Source: Bog-159 sp035499555 | GTDB taxonomy: Bacteria > Acidobacteriota > Terriglobia > Bryobacterales > Bryobacteraceae | NCBI GenBank assembly: GCA_035499555.1 | Contig: DATJYO010000037.1 | Coordinates: 22,214-86,213 of the forward strand | Reading direction: 5' to 3' | Length of the DNA stretch: 64,000 nucleotides | Part shown: piece by piece, positions 1 through 8,212 of the stretch | Layout of the letters: every line of letters starts with the position of its first letter | Position numbering within the stretch: the stretch's first letter is position 1 | Translations under genes and position numbers: made by a program | Notes under the pieces: model-generated | Seen by the model: the letters and a program-made list of their open reading frames with translations, nothing else | Told to the model about the DNA's origin: nothing | Databases searched by the model: none

Positions 1-444
1 TACGCGGCCCTGCAGCGTGACTATCAACTCGCCAAAGCCAATTACGACGAGATGTCGAAGAGGAAAGAGATCTCCGAAACCTCCAGCAACCTGGAAGAGC
101 GCAAGGCCGGCGAGAATCTGGAGACCCTGGATCCGGCATCGTTGCCCGAGCAGGCCGCCGACCCCAACCGGCTTTTGATCGCCGCCGGGGGAGTGGGCTT
201 AGGGCTGTTCTTTGGCATCCTGATGGCGGGTGTCAAGGAGATGAAGGATACTTCCTTGAAGAACCTGAAAGACGTGCGCGCTTATACCAACTTACCGGTT
301 TTGAGCAGCATTCCGCTGCTGGAAAACGCGCTGCTGGTGCGCCGCAAGCGCCGCCTGTTCTGGTTGGGCTGGTCCACCGCTATCATAGTGGGTACCATCG
401 CGATGAGCAGTTCCATGTATTACTACTATTTCGGAAAGAGCTGA
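1..444 (+). CDS. Wzz/GumC-type polysaccharide chain-length regulator, C-terminal part (5' truncated)
   Basis: The reading frame is open from the first base of the window, so only the last 147 residues are present. The visible part starts with a charged, probably coiled-coil stretch and is followed by a membrane segment rich in Gly, Leu and Phe (LLIAAGGVGLGLFFGILMAG). A cytoplasmic linker contains a proline-flanked motif (TNLPVLSSIPLLE), and a further hydrophobic segment ends in MYYYYFGKS. This matches the second transmembrane region and tail of Wzz/GumC-type co-polymerases, which control chain length of exported polysaccharides in the inner membrane. A tyrosine autokinase follows 35 bases downstream, the usual partner arrangement. 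The family call is from architecture and context, because the periplasmic domain lies outside the window. Confidence 0.75.
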   Translation, partial: YAALQRDYQLAKANYDEMSKRKEISETSSNLEERKAGENLETLDPASLPEQAADPNRLLIAAGGVGLGLFFGILMAGVKEMKDTSLKNLKDVRAYTNLPVLSSIPLLENALLVRRKRRLFWLGWSTAIIVGTIAMSSSMYYYYFGKS

Positions 445-479
445 CCCGGCGGAGCGATCAAGGAGCGGGGGAACCTAAG

Positions 480-1370
480 ATGAGCCGAGTACATGACGCA
501 TTGCGCCGGGCAGAACAGGCCGGTGTATTGAACCTGCAGAACGGAGCCGTGCCGGCGGAGCCGCCCGCCGATCCGGGGCATCCGGTGCCCGTCCTGCTGC
601 CGGACAACGGCGCGGCGCACGCGGCCGAGGAAGTTGCCCCGGCCGGCACCCAGAATGTCATCCTGCAGAACGTCATGGAAGTGCCCTTCCAGCCCGCGCC
701 CGAATCGCACCTGCTCGACCTGCAGCGCTCCCACGAAACCCCCGCCGAGGAATTCCGCACGTTGCGTACCCGCCTGAATCACCTGCAAACCCTGCAGCCG
801 CTGCACACCGTGGTGGTGAGCAGCCCGTCGCCCGCCGAGGGCAAGACTTTTACGGCGGTGAACCTGGCGCTGGCCGAGTCGCACCTGACCGAAAACCTGG
901 TTCTGCTGGGCGACTTCGATCTGCGCCGGCCGCTGATCCACAACCTCTTCCAGGTGGAGCGGGCCCCGGGATTGACCGACTATCTGATGGGCAATGTTCC
1001 GCTTTCGACGGCCTTGCGCAAAGTCACGAACATGAATCTGTACGTGATGCCCGCCGGATCGCCGGTCAAGAATCCGCTGGAACTCCTCAACACGCGCCAG
1101 GCTAAGACCCTGTTCGAGGAACTGCCCAAGGTGTTCAACTGGGCCATCTTCGATACCCCGCCGCTGCTGTTCTCGGCGGATGCCAACCTGCTCTCCACGC
1201 TCGCCGACGGCACGATTCTGGTGGTCAAGATCGGCGCCACTACGTTCGACAACGTCACGCGCGCCATGCAGTCGCTGTGTGAGAACAACGTGCTCGGTAT
1301 CGTGGCCAACGGCGCGCGCGCTTCGGAACTCTACAGCAAATACACTTATTACTACTCGAAATCCGAGTAG
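480..1370 (+). CDS. CpsD/CapB-family bacterial tyrosine autokinase (BY-kinase)
   Basis: This 296-residue P-loop protein has the BY-kinase signature. The Walker A loop SPSPAEGKTFTA is near residues 115-126, Walker A' (LLGDFDLRRP) near 141-150, and a Walker B-like IFDTPP near 223. The C-terminus carries a tyrosine cluster (YSKYTYYYSKSE), the usual autophosphorylation tail. The N-terminus (MSRVHDALRRAE) resembles exosortase/XrtA-associated autokinases. Such kinases bind the cytoplasmic tail of the Wzz-type protein and control polymerisation or export of polysaccharide by cycles of autophosphorylation. The gene lies directly downstream of that partner on the same strand. The start is an ATG preceded by a purine-rich stretch (gaacctaag). 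The next gene is convergent, so this ends the visible operon. Confidence 0.88.
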   Translation: MSRVHDALRRAEQAGVLNLQNGAVPAEPPADPGHPVPVLLPDNGAAHAAEEVAPAGTQNVILQNVMEVPFQPAPESHLLDLQRSHETPAEEFRTLRTRLNHLQTLQPLHTVVVSSPSPAEGKTFTAVNLALAESHLTENLVLLGDFDLRRPLIHNLFQVERAPGLTDYLMGNVPLSTALRKVTNMNLYVMPAGSPVKNPLELLNTRQAKTLFEELPKVFNWAIFDTPPLLFSADANLLSTLADGTILVVKIGATTFDNVTRAMQSLCENNVLGIVANGARASELYSKYTYYYSKSE

Positions 1371-1400
1371 CCGTTCCGGCTCGATCAGCGCGCTCAGCCG

Positions 1401-1784
1401 TCAGCCCCCGGTGGATCCGGATTTGGCCGGCGCAGCCGCTTGTCCCGTAGGCCGGGCAATGTCTACTCCGCCTTTGAAGTAGGCACCGTCCTCGATGATG
1501 ATACGCGCGGTCTTGATGTTCCCGGTCAGCGTGGCGTCCTTGCGAATCTCGACTCGATCCAGAGCATTTACATCGCCTTCCACCGCGCCGTGAATCTCCA
1601 CCGCGGCGGCTTTGATGGCGCCGGTCTTGACGGTCCCGTGCGGCCCTACGGTGAGCTTGTGCGCCGGCAGTTCGATCTTGCCTTCGAGCGTTCCATCTAC
1701 GTATAAGTCTTCGTTGCTGAAGACTTCGCCTTTGATAGTTACCGCTTTCCCGATGATGGCAGTTTCGTTAGAAGTTTGAGCCAA
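1401..1784 (-). CDS. Bactofilin (polymer-forming cytoskeletal protein)
   Basis: The 127-residue protein is a single bactofilin domain (DUF583). A right-handed beta-helix with short hydrophobic rungs can be read throughout, for example VTIKGEVFSNEDLYVDGTLE, followed by repeats of the form VxIxGxVxGDV. A disordered Ala/Pro/Gly tail follows. Bactofilins polymerise without nucleotide into filaments that anchor envelope enzymes. The best start is a TTG with AGGAG eight bases upstream. The gene is convergent with the BY-kinase, and a TACACT hexamer at 1838-1843 on this strand could be its -10 element, although no good -35 is visible. Confidence 0.9.
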   Translation of the reverse strand: MAQTSNETAIIGKAVTIKGEVFSNEDLYVDGTLEGKIELPAHKLTVGPHGTVKTGAIKAAAVEIHGAVEGDVNALDRVEIRKDATLTGNIKTARIIIEDGAYFKGGVDIARPTGQAAAPAKSGSTGG

Positions 1785-1941
1785 GGTGTCTCTCCTGTCC
1801 AGTTTTTGCGAAGCTGGCGCAGCAGCAGCCTTGGACCAGTGTACACGACCGGCGGCCGTTGCGCCGGAACGCTGCCGCGGCGCGACAATGGTGGTTCGAA
1901 AGGAATCGCGGATTCAGAGCATATCGTTCTGATGGAGATCT

Positions 1942-2262
1942 ATGTTTAGAAAAATCAGCATCCTGACGGCTGGACTGGGAATCCTGTCCGCGCAGAGCGT
2001 GCCGGCCCCGTGGAGGCTGGCGCCGCCTGCGCCTGCCGTCCGCGCCAGGGCTGGAAACGCCCTGCGTGAGTTGTTTCGGCTGCGTAACCCGCCGGACCAG
2101 CCGGCCGTCTGTTCCATTCCGCTCCTCACGGTGCCCATCCCCAAAAACATCGATCCGATGCCGCAGCTAGCGCCGCCGGCCAAGCCGGAACGTTCCGATA
2201 CTATGGATCGCATGCCGATGGTCAAGCTGCCCGCCCCGCCCTGCCAGGAGGAGAAGCGCTGA
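1942..2262 (+). CDS. Small proline-rich exported protein of unknown function
   Basis: The 106-residue product begins with a basic, hydrophobic signal-like segment (MFRKISILTAGLGILSAQS). The rest is rich in proline, alanine and arginine and has no recognisable domain. It is probably secreted or periplasmic. Its TGA stop overlaps the CTG proposed as the start of rsmI, with a strong AGGAGGAG at 2246-2253 inside its last codons, so the two genes appear translationally coupled. I do not recognise the family. It could be a lineage-specific leader gene rather than a protein with its own function. Confidence 0.5.
   Translation: MFRKISILTAGLGILSAQSVPAPWRLAPPAPAVRARAGNALRELFRLRNPPDQPAVCSIPLLTVPIPKNIDPMPQLAPPAKPERSDTMDRMPMVKLPAPPCQEEKR
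2246..2253 (+). promoter_or_regulatory. Shine-Dalgarno site that places the rsmI start at CTG 2259
   Basis: AGGAGGAG lies five bases before CTG 2259. The next in-frame conventional start, GTG 2280, has no comparable site and would remove the first conserved beta strand of RsmI. Confidence 0.6.
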
Positions 2263-3101
2263 GCGGCACGCTCTACCTGGTGGCGACGCCGATCGGCAAC
2301 CTGGAAGATATCACCTTCCGCGCGGTGCGTGTGCTCCGGGAGGTGGACCTGATCGCCTGCGAGGACACGCGCCACACCCGCCGGCTGCTGGATCATTTCG
2401 CGATCGACAAGCCGGTGGTCAGCTATCACGAGCACAACGAACGGGAACGCAGCCGCGAACTGGCGGCCCGGATGCTGGCGGGCGGCACCGTGGCATTGGT
2501 GTCGGATGCCGGTACGCCGCTGGTTTCCGACCCGGGCTATCGGCTGGTGCGCGCCGCCATCGACAATGATATTCCCGTGGAGGCCGTACCCGGTCCCTCG
2601 GCGCTGCTGGCCGCGCTAGCGGTCTCCGGGCTGCCGACCGACAGCTTTCACTTCGGCGGATTTCTGCCGTCCAAGTCCGGGCCGCGGCGGCGCGTGCTGG
2701 AAGCCGTCAAAGCGGCGCCGGCGACAGTCATTTTCTACGAAGCGCCCCACCGCGTGGTCGAAACCCTGGCGGAGATCGCGCGGGTCCTGGGCGGCCGGCC
2801 GGTGGTGCTGGCGCGCGAACTGACCAAGGCCCACGAGGAAGTCCTGCGCGGAACGGCGGACCAGATTCGCGCCATCCTGGCGGCGCGCGAAACGGTGAAA
2901 GGCGAAATCACCCTGTTAATCGGGAAAGGTTCCGCGGTCGAGACAGACGACACGCCTCTGGCCGACGCCGTGGAAGCCTGCGTGACGCAAGGCATGCAGC
3001 GTATGGAAGCCATCAAGGCCGTCGCCCATCGCAGAGGTTTGTCGAAACGCGAGGTGTACCGCCGGTTGGAGGAGACCAAGGGTCCGGACGGGCACCGCTG
3101 A
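2259..3101 (+). CDS. rsmI: 16S rRNA 2'-O-ribose C1402 methyltransferase RsmI
   Basis: The 280-residue protein is a tetrapyrrole-methylase-fold enzyme with RsmI hallmarks: VATPIGNLEDIT at the N-terminus, ACEDTRHTRRLL, VSYHEHNE, LVSDAGTPLVSDPGYRL, EAVPGPSALLAAL and FGGFLPSK. RsmI methylates the ribose of C1402 in the ribosomal decoding centre using S-adenosylmethionine. The conserved N-terminal strand SGTLYLVATPIGN is in frame only if translation begins at CTG 2259. No ATG, GTG or TTG lies in frame between the upstream strand and GTG 2280. The CTG overlaps the TGA of the preceding gene. A GC-rich hairpin follows the stop. Confidence 0.93.
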   Translation: MSGTLYLVATPIGNLEDITFRAVRVLREVDLIACEDTRHTRRLLDHFAIDKPVVSYHEHNERERSRELAARMLAGGTVALVSDAGTPLVSDPGYRLVRAAIDNDIPVEAVPGPSALLAALAVSGLPTDSFHFGGFLPSKSGPRRRVLEAVKAAPATVIFYEAPHRVVETLAEIARVLGGRPVVLARELTKAHEEVLRGTADQIRAILAARETVKGEITLLIGKGSAVETDDTPLADAVEACVTQGMQRMEAIKAVAHRRGLSKREVYRRLEETKGPDGHR

Positions 3102-3109
3102 ACGGCCGC

Positions 3110-3134
3110 ATCCGCCGCCTGTGCCGCGGCGGAT
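3110..3134 (+). terminator. Strong hairpin downstream of rsmI
   Basis: A perfect nine-base inverted repeat (ATCCGCCGC / GCGGCGGAT) with a seven-base loop begins nine bases after the rsmI stop. There is no following T-run, so it may protect the 3' end or assist factor-dependent termination rather than act as a classical intrinsic terminator. Confidence 0.45.
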
Positions 3135-3242
3135 ACTCTGTGCCATCCAGTGGACGTACGCACCGCCATCCACAAACAACCGTCGATTCGTGTGCAACCT
3201 TCCGTACCCCGGTTCACGTCTGAAATGGTTTAGGACAAAACC

Positions 3243-4046
3243 ATGACTCCGACTCCGGGCCTGACACGCCGTCGCGCACTTTGGTTGGCTACCGGCGCCG
3301 CCGTGCAGCCGTGGCTTCGGCTTTACGCCGGCAGCTCCGACTTCTGGAACAAGAAGGAACCTGCAGAATGGTCTTCCGACGAGATCGATAAGCTCTTGAC
3401 CAAGTCTCCCTGGTCGCGGGAGGTGACCGTATCGTCCGCCGCCGCCAGCCGCGGCTACGGCGGCGGCACGGGCGATCCCGGCATCGGCGGCGGGTCTCCC
3501 GGTGGGGGCTATCCCGGCGCGGGCGGCGGTTATCCGGGCGGCGGTATGGGAGGCCCGCGCGGTATGGGTTATCCCGGCGGACGGCGCGGCGGACAGATGC
3601 CCGTAATGTACACGGCCACCGTGCGATGGGAGAGCGCCAAGCCGGTTCTGGAAGCCTTGAAGAATCCTCTGCCGGCGGATCTGAAAAACGATTACGTGAT
3701 CAGCGTGAGCGGTGTGCCGGTGTTGGCCTTCGGCCGCCAGCGCTCCGACGATGGCGACACGGATACCCGGGTATCCAGAGGCTTAAGCGACGAGGTTCTG
3801 GACCGCATTAAAAACCTGACTTATCTGGAGCCCAAGGGAAAGAGCCCGGCGCAGCCCCGCGTGGTCGAAAAAGGAGGCATCAGCAGTTCCGGCATGCCCG
3901 TGCTGCTCTATGGGTTTCCGCGCGACGTAGTCGCGCTGGCGGTGGAAGACCGGGAAGTCACTTTCACCAGCCAATTGGGACGCCTGGAGGTCAAAACCAG
4001 ATTTAACCTGAAGGACATGATGTATCATAAAGAACTGGCGCTTTAG
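3243..4046 (+). CDS. Exported protein with Tat-like leader and Gly/Tyr/Pro-rich segment, unknown function
   Basis: The 267-residue product has an N-terminus with a twin-arginine-like motif (LTRRRALWLATGAA), suggesting Tat or Sec export. Residues of roughly 75-120 form a low-complexity Gly-rich stretch with repeated GGGYPG and GGGSPG elements. A folded region rich in beta-strand-like sequence follows and ends in VKTRFNLKDMMYHKELAL. No enzyme motif is apparent. The gene starts at ATG and precedes a predicted barrel protein by 46 bases on the same strand, so the two may be co-transcribed and both act in the envelope. I do not recognise the family. Confidence 0.6.
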   Translation: MTPTPGLTRRRALWLATGAAVQPWLRLYAGSSDFWNKKEPAEWSSDEIDKLLTKSPWSREVTVSSAAASRGYGGGTGDPGIGGGSPGGGYPGAGGGYPGGGMGGPRGMGYPGGRRGGQMPVMYTATVRWESAKPVLEALKNPLPADLKNDYVISVSGVPVLAFGRQRSDDGDTDTRVSRGLSDEVLDRIKNLTYLEPKGKSPAQPRVVEKGGISSSGMPVLLYGFPRDVVALAVEDREVTFTSQLGRLEVKTRFNLKDMMYHKELAL

Positions 4047-4092
4047 CGCGCCGGAACCCGCCGTACCCTGTAATTTTCGGAGCTTATATTCG

Positions 4093-5049
4093 ATGCGGAA
4101 TGCCTTGAAAATGGCTGCGTGGATTCTTTGTGCTTGCCCGCCGCTGATCGTGGTGACGGGCTGCCCCGCCGTCGCGCAACAGCCGCCGGCGCCCCAGCAG
4201 CCGGCCACGCAGCAGACGAATCCGCCCTCCAGCGAGCCGGCGTCGCCGCCGCCTGCGGCGCCCTCTAAACCGCCGGTCGCGGCGCGGGATTCCTTCTACG
4301 CCGGAGACGGGTTTTCGATCACTTTGCGATATGCGTACATGACGGGTCACCCTTCGATGGGAACGGGAATTGGGGACGCCAACACGTATCCCAGCAGCCT
4401 GGATTTCGGTGGTACTCCTCGTCCGTCTGGGGAAGGCATTGTGAGTATCCCGGTCGGCAAACATAACGCGTTGCACTTCTCGTTTCTTCGCATCCTGGGA
4501 ACCGGCAATTCCACGGCCCCGCAAGACACCACCATCTTCAACGTCAGTTGGCCCGCCGGCACTTACATGGCTACCCACTACAATCTGGAAAACGCCAAGC
4601 TGTCGCTCGATTACCTTTCGTGGCCGTTTCCGGTGAAAGACTCCAAGTTCCACATCAAGACACTCTGGGAGATCCAATATACGACTATTTTGTCCAGTTT
4701 CGATGCGCCGGCTTTGCATGGCCAGACGGATGCCGCGGGCGCCCCGGTCGTCACCAGCGGGTATGGCAAGGACTGGTTCCTTTACCCCAGTTTTGGCTTG
4801 GGCGCTGATTATCTGATCAGCAAGAATCTGCGCTTCGAAGCGCGCGGATCCGGATTCGCCCTGCCCCACCGCTCGGACCTCTGGGACGCCGAAGCGACGC
4901 TGTGTTACCGGTGGGGCAAACTCGAACTGCAAGCCGGTGCGGAGGCGTTCCACTTCAAGACCTCTCCCCAGCGTGTGGAGTATGTGGGCGGCACTTATCC
5001 CGGCGTCTTTGTGGGGATGCGTTGGTACCCGGAATTCGGCAAGCACTAA
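4093..5049 (+). CDS. Predicted outer-membrane beta-barrel or periplasmic beta-rich protein
   Basis: The 318-residue product has a signal peptide followed by a Gln/Pro/Ala linker (residues about 30-60). The remainder has alternating hydrophobic and polar strands typical of small outer-membrane barrels, such as FGLGADYLISKNLRFEARG and ATLCYRWGKLELQAGAEAF. It ends in an amphipathic strand before FGKH (FVGMRWYPEFGKH), so the terminal residue is not the classical aromatic one. A CGGAG sequence lies ten bases before the ATG. The function is unknown. Confidence 0.55.
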   Translation: MRNALKMAAWILCACPPLIVVTGCPAVAQQPPAPQQPATQQTNPPSSEPASPPPAAPSKPPVAARDSFYAGDGFSITLRYAYMTGHPSMGTGIGDANTYPSSLDFGGTPRPSGEGIVSIPVGKHNALHFSFLRILGTGNSTAPQDTTIFNVSWPAGTYMATHYNLENAKLSLDYLSWPFPVKDSKFHIKTLWEIQYTTILSSFDAPALHGQTDAAGAPVVTSGYGKDWFLYPSFGLGADYLISKNLRFEARGSGFALPHRSDLWDAEATLCYRWGKLELQAGAEAFHFKTSPQRVEYVGGTYPGVFVGMRWYPEFGKH

Positions 5050-5087
5050 CATCCCGCCAGATTTTACAAAGCCTTAACAGCGAAGGA

Positions 5088-5115
5088 GAAACGCGTCTGC
5101 GCCCAACCGCGTTTC
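5088..5115 (+). terminator. Intercistronic hairpin between the barrel protein and a small ORF
   Basis: GAAACGCG and CGCGTTTC form a perfect eight-base inverted repeat around a twelve-base loop. No T-run follows. It could be a weak terminator or an mRNA-processing or stabilising hairpin. Confidence 0.35.
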
Positions 5116-5133
5116 CCGTTGAAGGGATAATTC

Positions 5134-5424
5134 TTGACCGCCGGACACAAAAGGGTCGCGCGGCGCTCCCGCCATTCGGGAATTGCGGACCCGGACATCC
5201 GGGCCGAAGTGGAGAAGTGCCTCGCCCTGTCCCGCGAAACCGAGATGGCGGTGGGTTCGGGCGAGCGTCTGACCGCCGCGCGCCGCGCGGTGGATCTTGC
5301 CAGGGCGTATGATAGGGTACTTGAGAATATCCGTCTCGTCCCTCTTTCGGCGCCGGAACAACAGTGTGTTCGCGAGCAGTTGGCGCCCGTCCGGGAGCAG
5401 CTCAGGAAGTACAGGCTCCGCTGA
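5134..5424 (+). CDS. Small helical protein of unknown function
   Basis: The 96-residue product is charged and predicted to be helical (AEVEKCLALSRETEMAV; APVREQLRKYRLR), with no signal peptide or membrane segment. The likely start is TTG 5134, with GAAGGGA six bases upstream. It sits between the envelope gene pair and the NHL-repeat gene on the same strand. I do not recognise a family. Composition fits its neighbours, so I favour a real gene, but start and function are uncertain. Confidence 0.45.
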   Translation: MTAGHKRVARRSRHSGIADPDIRAEVEKCLALSRETEMAVGSGERLTAARRAVDLARAYDRVLENIRLVPLSAPEQQCVREQLAPVREQLRKYRLR

Positions 5425-5454
5425 GGGCTTGACAAATAATCGGAGACTCTTCAG

Positions 5455-7461
5455 GTGATTCGTGATTTCGTGAGTAAAGAAAGCGTGCGCGCGGGGTATC
5501 TCTCCGCGCTCGGAATTCTGTTCATCGCAGCGTCGTCTTTATGCCGGGCCCAGGCTCCCCCACCGTACAAGATTTCCACGGTTGCCGGAACCTGCAGTTC
5601 TACGTACTGCAATGCCACGCCGCCGACCTGCCCCCTTTCCAGCGTCGGTGACGGCGGGGCCGCCGCCAGCGCCCAACTCTGCGGACCTGCCGGCTTGGCC
5701 GTCGACTCCTCCGGCAACCTGTACATCGCGGATACCCAGAATGCGCGCGTCCGCGAGCTATCGACCGGCGGCAACATCAGCACGGTGGCCGGCAACGGCA
5801 CGGCGGGATTCGCCGGAGACGGATCTTCGGCTACCGCCAGCAGCACCGAGCTGAACGCTCCTTCCGCACTGGCGTTCGACAGCCATGGCAATCTCTACAT
5901 CGCCGACACCGGCAATTATGTGATCCGCGAGGTGGCGGGAAGCACCATCAATACGGTGGCGGGTAAGAATAGTCTGGGAGCCGGTTTTGGCGGCGATCTC
6001 GGCCCGGCCACCGCCGCCCAGCTCAACAATCCCTCGGGTGTGGCGGTGGATTCCTCCGGCAATATCTATATTGCGGATCCGAATAACAACGAAGTGCGCG
6101 TGGTGTGCGAAAATCAGACGCCGATCGCGTGCACCAGCACCGCCTTCGGCAGCGTGACTTTCGCGGCCGGCTACATCAACACCTTCGCCGGCGATCAGGT
6201 GTCGGGCGCGGGTGACACCGGAGATAACGGTCTCTCGACCGGAGCTTTGCTCAACAATCCGGAAGGCGTGGCGATGGACGGCTCGGGCAACTTGTATATT
6301 GCCGACACCGACAACAACGCCATCCGCAAAGTGACCCCCGCCGGCACCATCACCACGGTAGCGGGCAACGGTAATCCACTGGGCGGATACTCGGGTGACG
6401 GCGGCCTGGCCACGCAGGCGGAACTGAATGGACCGAAGTCCGTGGCCGCGGATGGCAACGGCAACCTGTACATCGCCGACACCTACAACAGCGTGATTCG
6501 CCTGGTTGAGCCGAATGGCATCATCACGACCATCGCAGGCAATCAGGCGGCCGGTCCCGGTTTTGCCGGCGACGGCGGCGACGCCGCCAGCGCTCAGTTC
6601 TACTTTCCGAATGGCGTGGCCGTCTACAACGGCAAGGTATACGTCTCGGATACCGGAAACAACGTCATTCGCCTGTTGACGCCGCAGCCCCAGAACAATC
6701 CGCCCCAGATCAACTCCGGCGGCGTCATCACCGCCAGTGCTTTCGGCGCTTCCACCACGGCGGCGCCGGGGAGCTGGATCGAGATCTACGGTACCAATCT
6801 GGCGAGCGGCCCCCATACCTGGCAGAGCTCGAATTTCACCGGTTCCACCGCACCCATTTCGCTCGATTCGACCTCGGTAACAATCGGCGGCCAGTCCGCG
6901 TTTGTTTATTACGTCAGCTCAAACCAGGTGGACGTGCAGGTACCCGACGTGAGTGCCGGCACACAGCAGTTGATCCTGAGTAATCCGCAGGGAAATAGCA
7001 ACACTTACAACCTGGCCGTGGCCGCCGCCGCGCCGGGGCTGTACGCGCCCTCGTTCTTGAATATCGGCGGCAAACAGTACGTCGGCGCGGTATCGCCGAC
7101 CGCGCCGCTGGTCTGGTCTTTGCCGGTCGGGGCCGTCAGCGGACTGACTTCGAAGCCCGCCCGTCCCGGCGACGTGATCGTGTTGTACGGCGTCGGCTTT
7201 GGCGCGGTGACTCCCAAGGTTCCCGCGGGCCAGATCGCCAGCGGCCAGACGACTCTGGCCACGCCCGTGCAGTTCAGCTTCGGGGACACGCCCGCCACCA
7301 CGACTTACCAGGGCCTCGCGCCGGGCTTCGTCGGCTTGTACCAGTTCAACGTGACCGTCCCCACCATCACGCCCAGCGATGCCGTGCCCCTGACCTACAG
7401 CCAGGGCGGCGTCAACGGCACCCAGACGCTATACACCGCCGTGGGAGCGCCCGGCAGTTAG
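5455..7461 (+). CDS. Secreted NHL-repeat beta-propeller protein with TIGR03437 C-terminal module
   Basis: The 668-residue product starts at GTG with GGAG nine bases upstream and has a signal peptide ending near CRAQA. Residues of about 40-415 contain at least six NHL blades of the type NPxGVAVDSSGNLYIADT followed by IRxVxxxGxIxTVAG, forming a propeller. The last 240 residues match the TIGR03437 module common in Solibacter proteins, with cues such as GSWIEIYGTNLA, YVSSNQVDVQVP, PGDVIVLYGVGFG and YQFNVTVP. It is probably extracellular or surface-bound; NHL propellers bind proteins or ligands. The true ligand is unknown. Confidence 0.85.
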   Translation: MIRDFVSKESVRAGYLSALGILFIAASSLCRAQAPPPYKISTVAGTCSSTYCNATPPTCPLSSVGDGGAAASAQLCGPAGLAVDSSGNLYIADTQNARVRELSTGGNISTVAGNGTAGFAGDGSSATASSTELNAPSALAFDSHGNLYIADTGNYVIREVAGSTINTVAGKNSLGAGFGGDLGPATAAQLNNPSGVAVDSSGNIYIADPNNNEVRVVCENQTPIACTSTAFGSVTFAAGYINTFAGDQVSGAGDTGDNGLSTGALLNNPEGVAMDGSGNLYIADTDNNAIRKVTPAGTITTVAGNGNPLGGYSGDGGLATQAELNGPKSVAADGNGNLYIADTYNSVIRLVEPNGIITTIAGNQAAGPGFAGDGGDAASAQFYFPNGVAVYNGKVYVSDTGNNVIRLLTPQPQNNPPQINSGGVITASAFGASTTAAPGSWIEIYGTNLASGPHTWQSSNFTGSTAPISLDSTSVTIGGQSAFVYYVSSNQVDVQVPDVSAGTQQLILSNPQGNSNTYNLAVAAAAPGLYAPSFLNIGGKQYVGAVSPTAPLVWSLPVGAVSGLTSKPARPGDVIVLYGVGFGAVTPKVPAGQIASGQTTLATPVQFSFGDTPATTTYQGLAPGFVGLYQFNVTVPTITPSDAVPLTYSQGGVNGTQTLYTAVGAPGS

Positions 7462-7462
7462 A

Positions 7463-8212
7463 CTACGCCGCGGTCCAACCTCCGTCGATCGTCACCACCG
7501 AACCGTTTACGAAATCCGCTTCGGGCGAACAGAGATACAGCACCATGTGCGCGATCTCCTCGGGCCGCCCGAGGCGGCCCACGGGCTGGCGCTGGTTCAA
7601 CTCGGCGCGGACCTTGTCTTTTTCGTGCTTGTGATATTTTTCCAGGTAGCCCTCGACAAAAGGCGTGTCCACGGTGCCCGGACAGACGCAGTTGACGCGT
7701 AACTCGGTCGGATAATCCACCGCCAGTTGCCGCGTCATGGCGATCACCGCGCCCTTGGTGGCACAATAGGCGAATCGCTTCTTGACGCCCACCATGCCAG
7801 CCACTGAACCGATATTGACGATCGCGCCGCGGGAGGCCAGCAGCAGCGGCAGCGCGGCCCGCGTCACCAGGAACGTGCCCCGCACGTTGACCCGCAGCAG
7901 CCGCTCGAAATCTTCGAGATCGGTCTCGGCCACGCCGCCCACCAATCCGATTCCCGCGTTGTTCACCAGGATGTCCAGAGCCGCGATGTGCGCGAACGCG
8001 GACGCGACGGCCGCTTCATCGGTAATATCGAGTATGAGGACGGAGGCATCCGGAATCTCGCTGGCTAACGCGGCGGCGCCGGCCTGGTCCACATCGGCGA
8101 TGGTGACCTGCGCGCCGGCCGCATGCAGGGCCCGGCAGGTAGCTGCCCCGATGCCGCTGGCGCCCCCGGTGACTACCGCCCGGCGCCCGTCAATACGGAA
8201 GGGATGATGCAT
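7463..8212 (-). CDS. Short-chain dehydrogenase/reductase (SDR), 2-keto-3-deoxy-fuconate dehydrogenase-like
   Basis: The 249-residue protein is a classical SDR. It has a cofactor loop TGGASGIG, an acidic residue after strand 2 (IADVD) that favours NAD, NNAG, the catalytic serine in NIGSVAG and the YxxxK pair in FAYCATKGA. The segment CPGTVDTPFVEGYLEK recalls sugar-acid (2-keto-3-deoxy-L-fuconate) and DHRS6-type dehydrogenases, but the substrate cannot be fixed from sequence. The only good start is ATG 8212, since no other initiator lies before the nucleotide-binding loop. This makes its 5' end overlap that of the divergent uracil-DNA glycosylase gene. Confidence 0.85.
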   Translation of the reverse strand: MHHPFRIDGRRAVVTGGASGIGAATCRALHAAGAQVTIADVDQAGAAALASEIPDASVLILDITDEAAVASAFAHIAALDILVNNAGIGLVGGVAETDLEDFERLLRVNVRGTFLVTRAALPLLLASRGAIVNIGSVAGMVGVKKRFAYCATKGAVIAMTRQLAVDYPTELRVNCVCPGTVDTPFVEGYLEKYHKHEKDKVRAELNQRQPVGRLGRPEEIAHMVLYLCSPEADFVNGSVVTIDGGWTAA

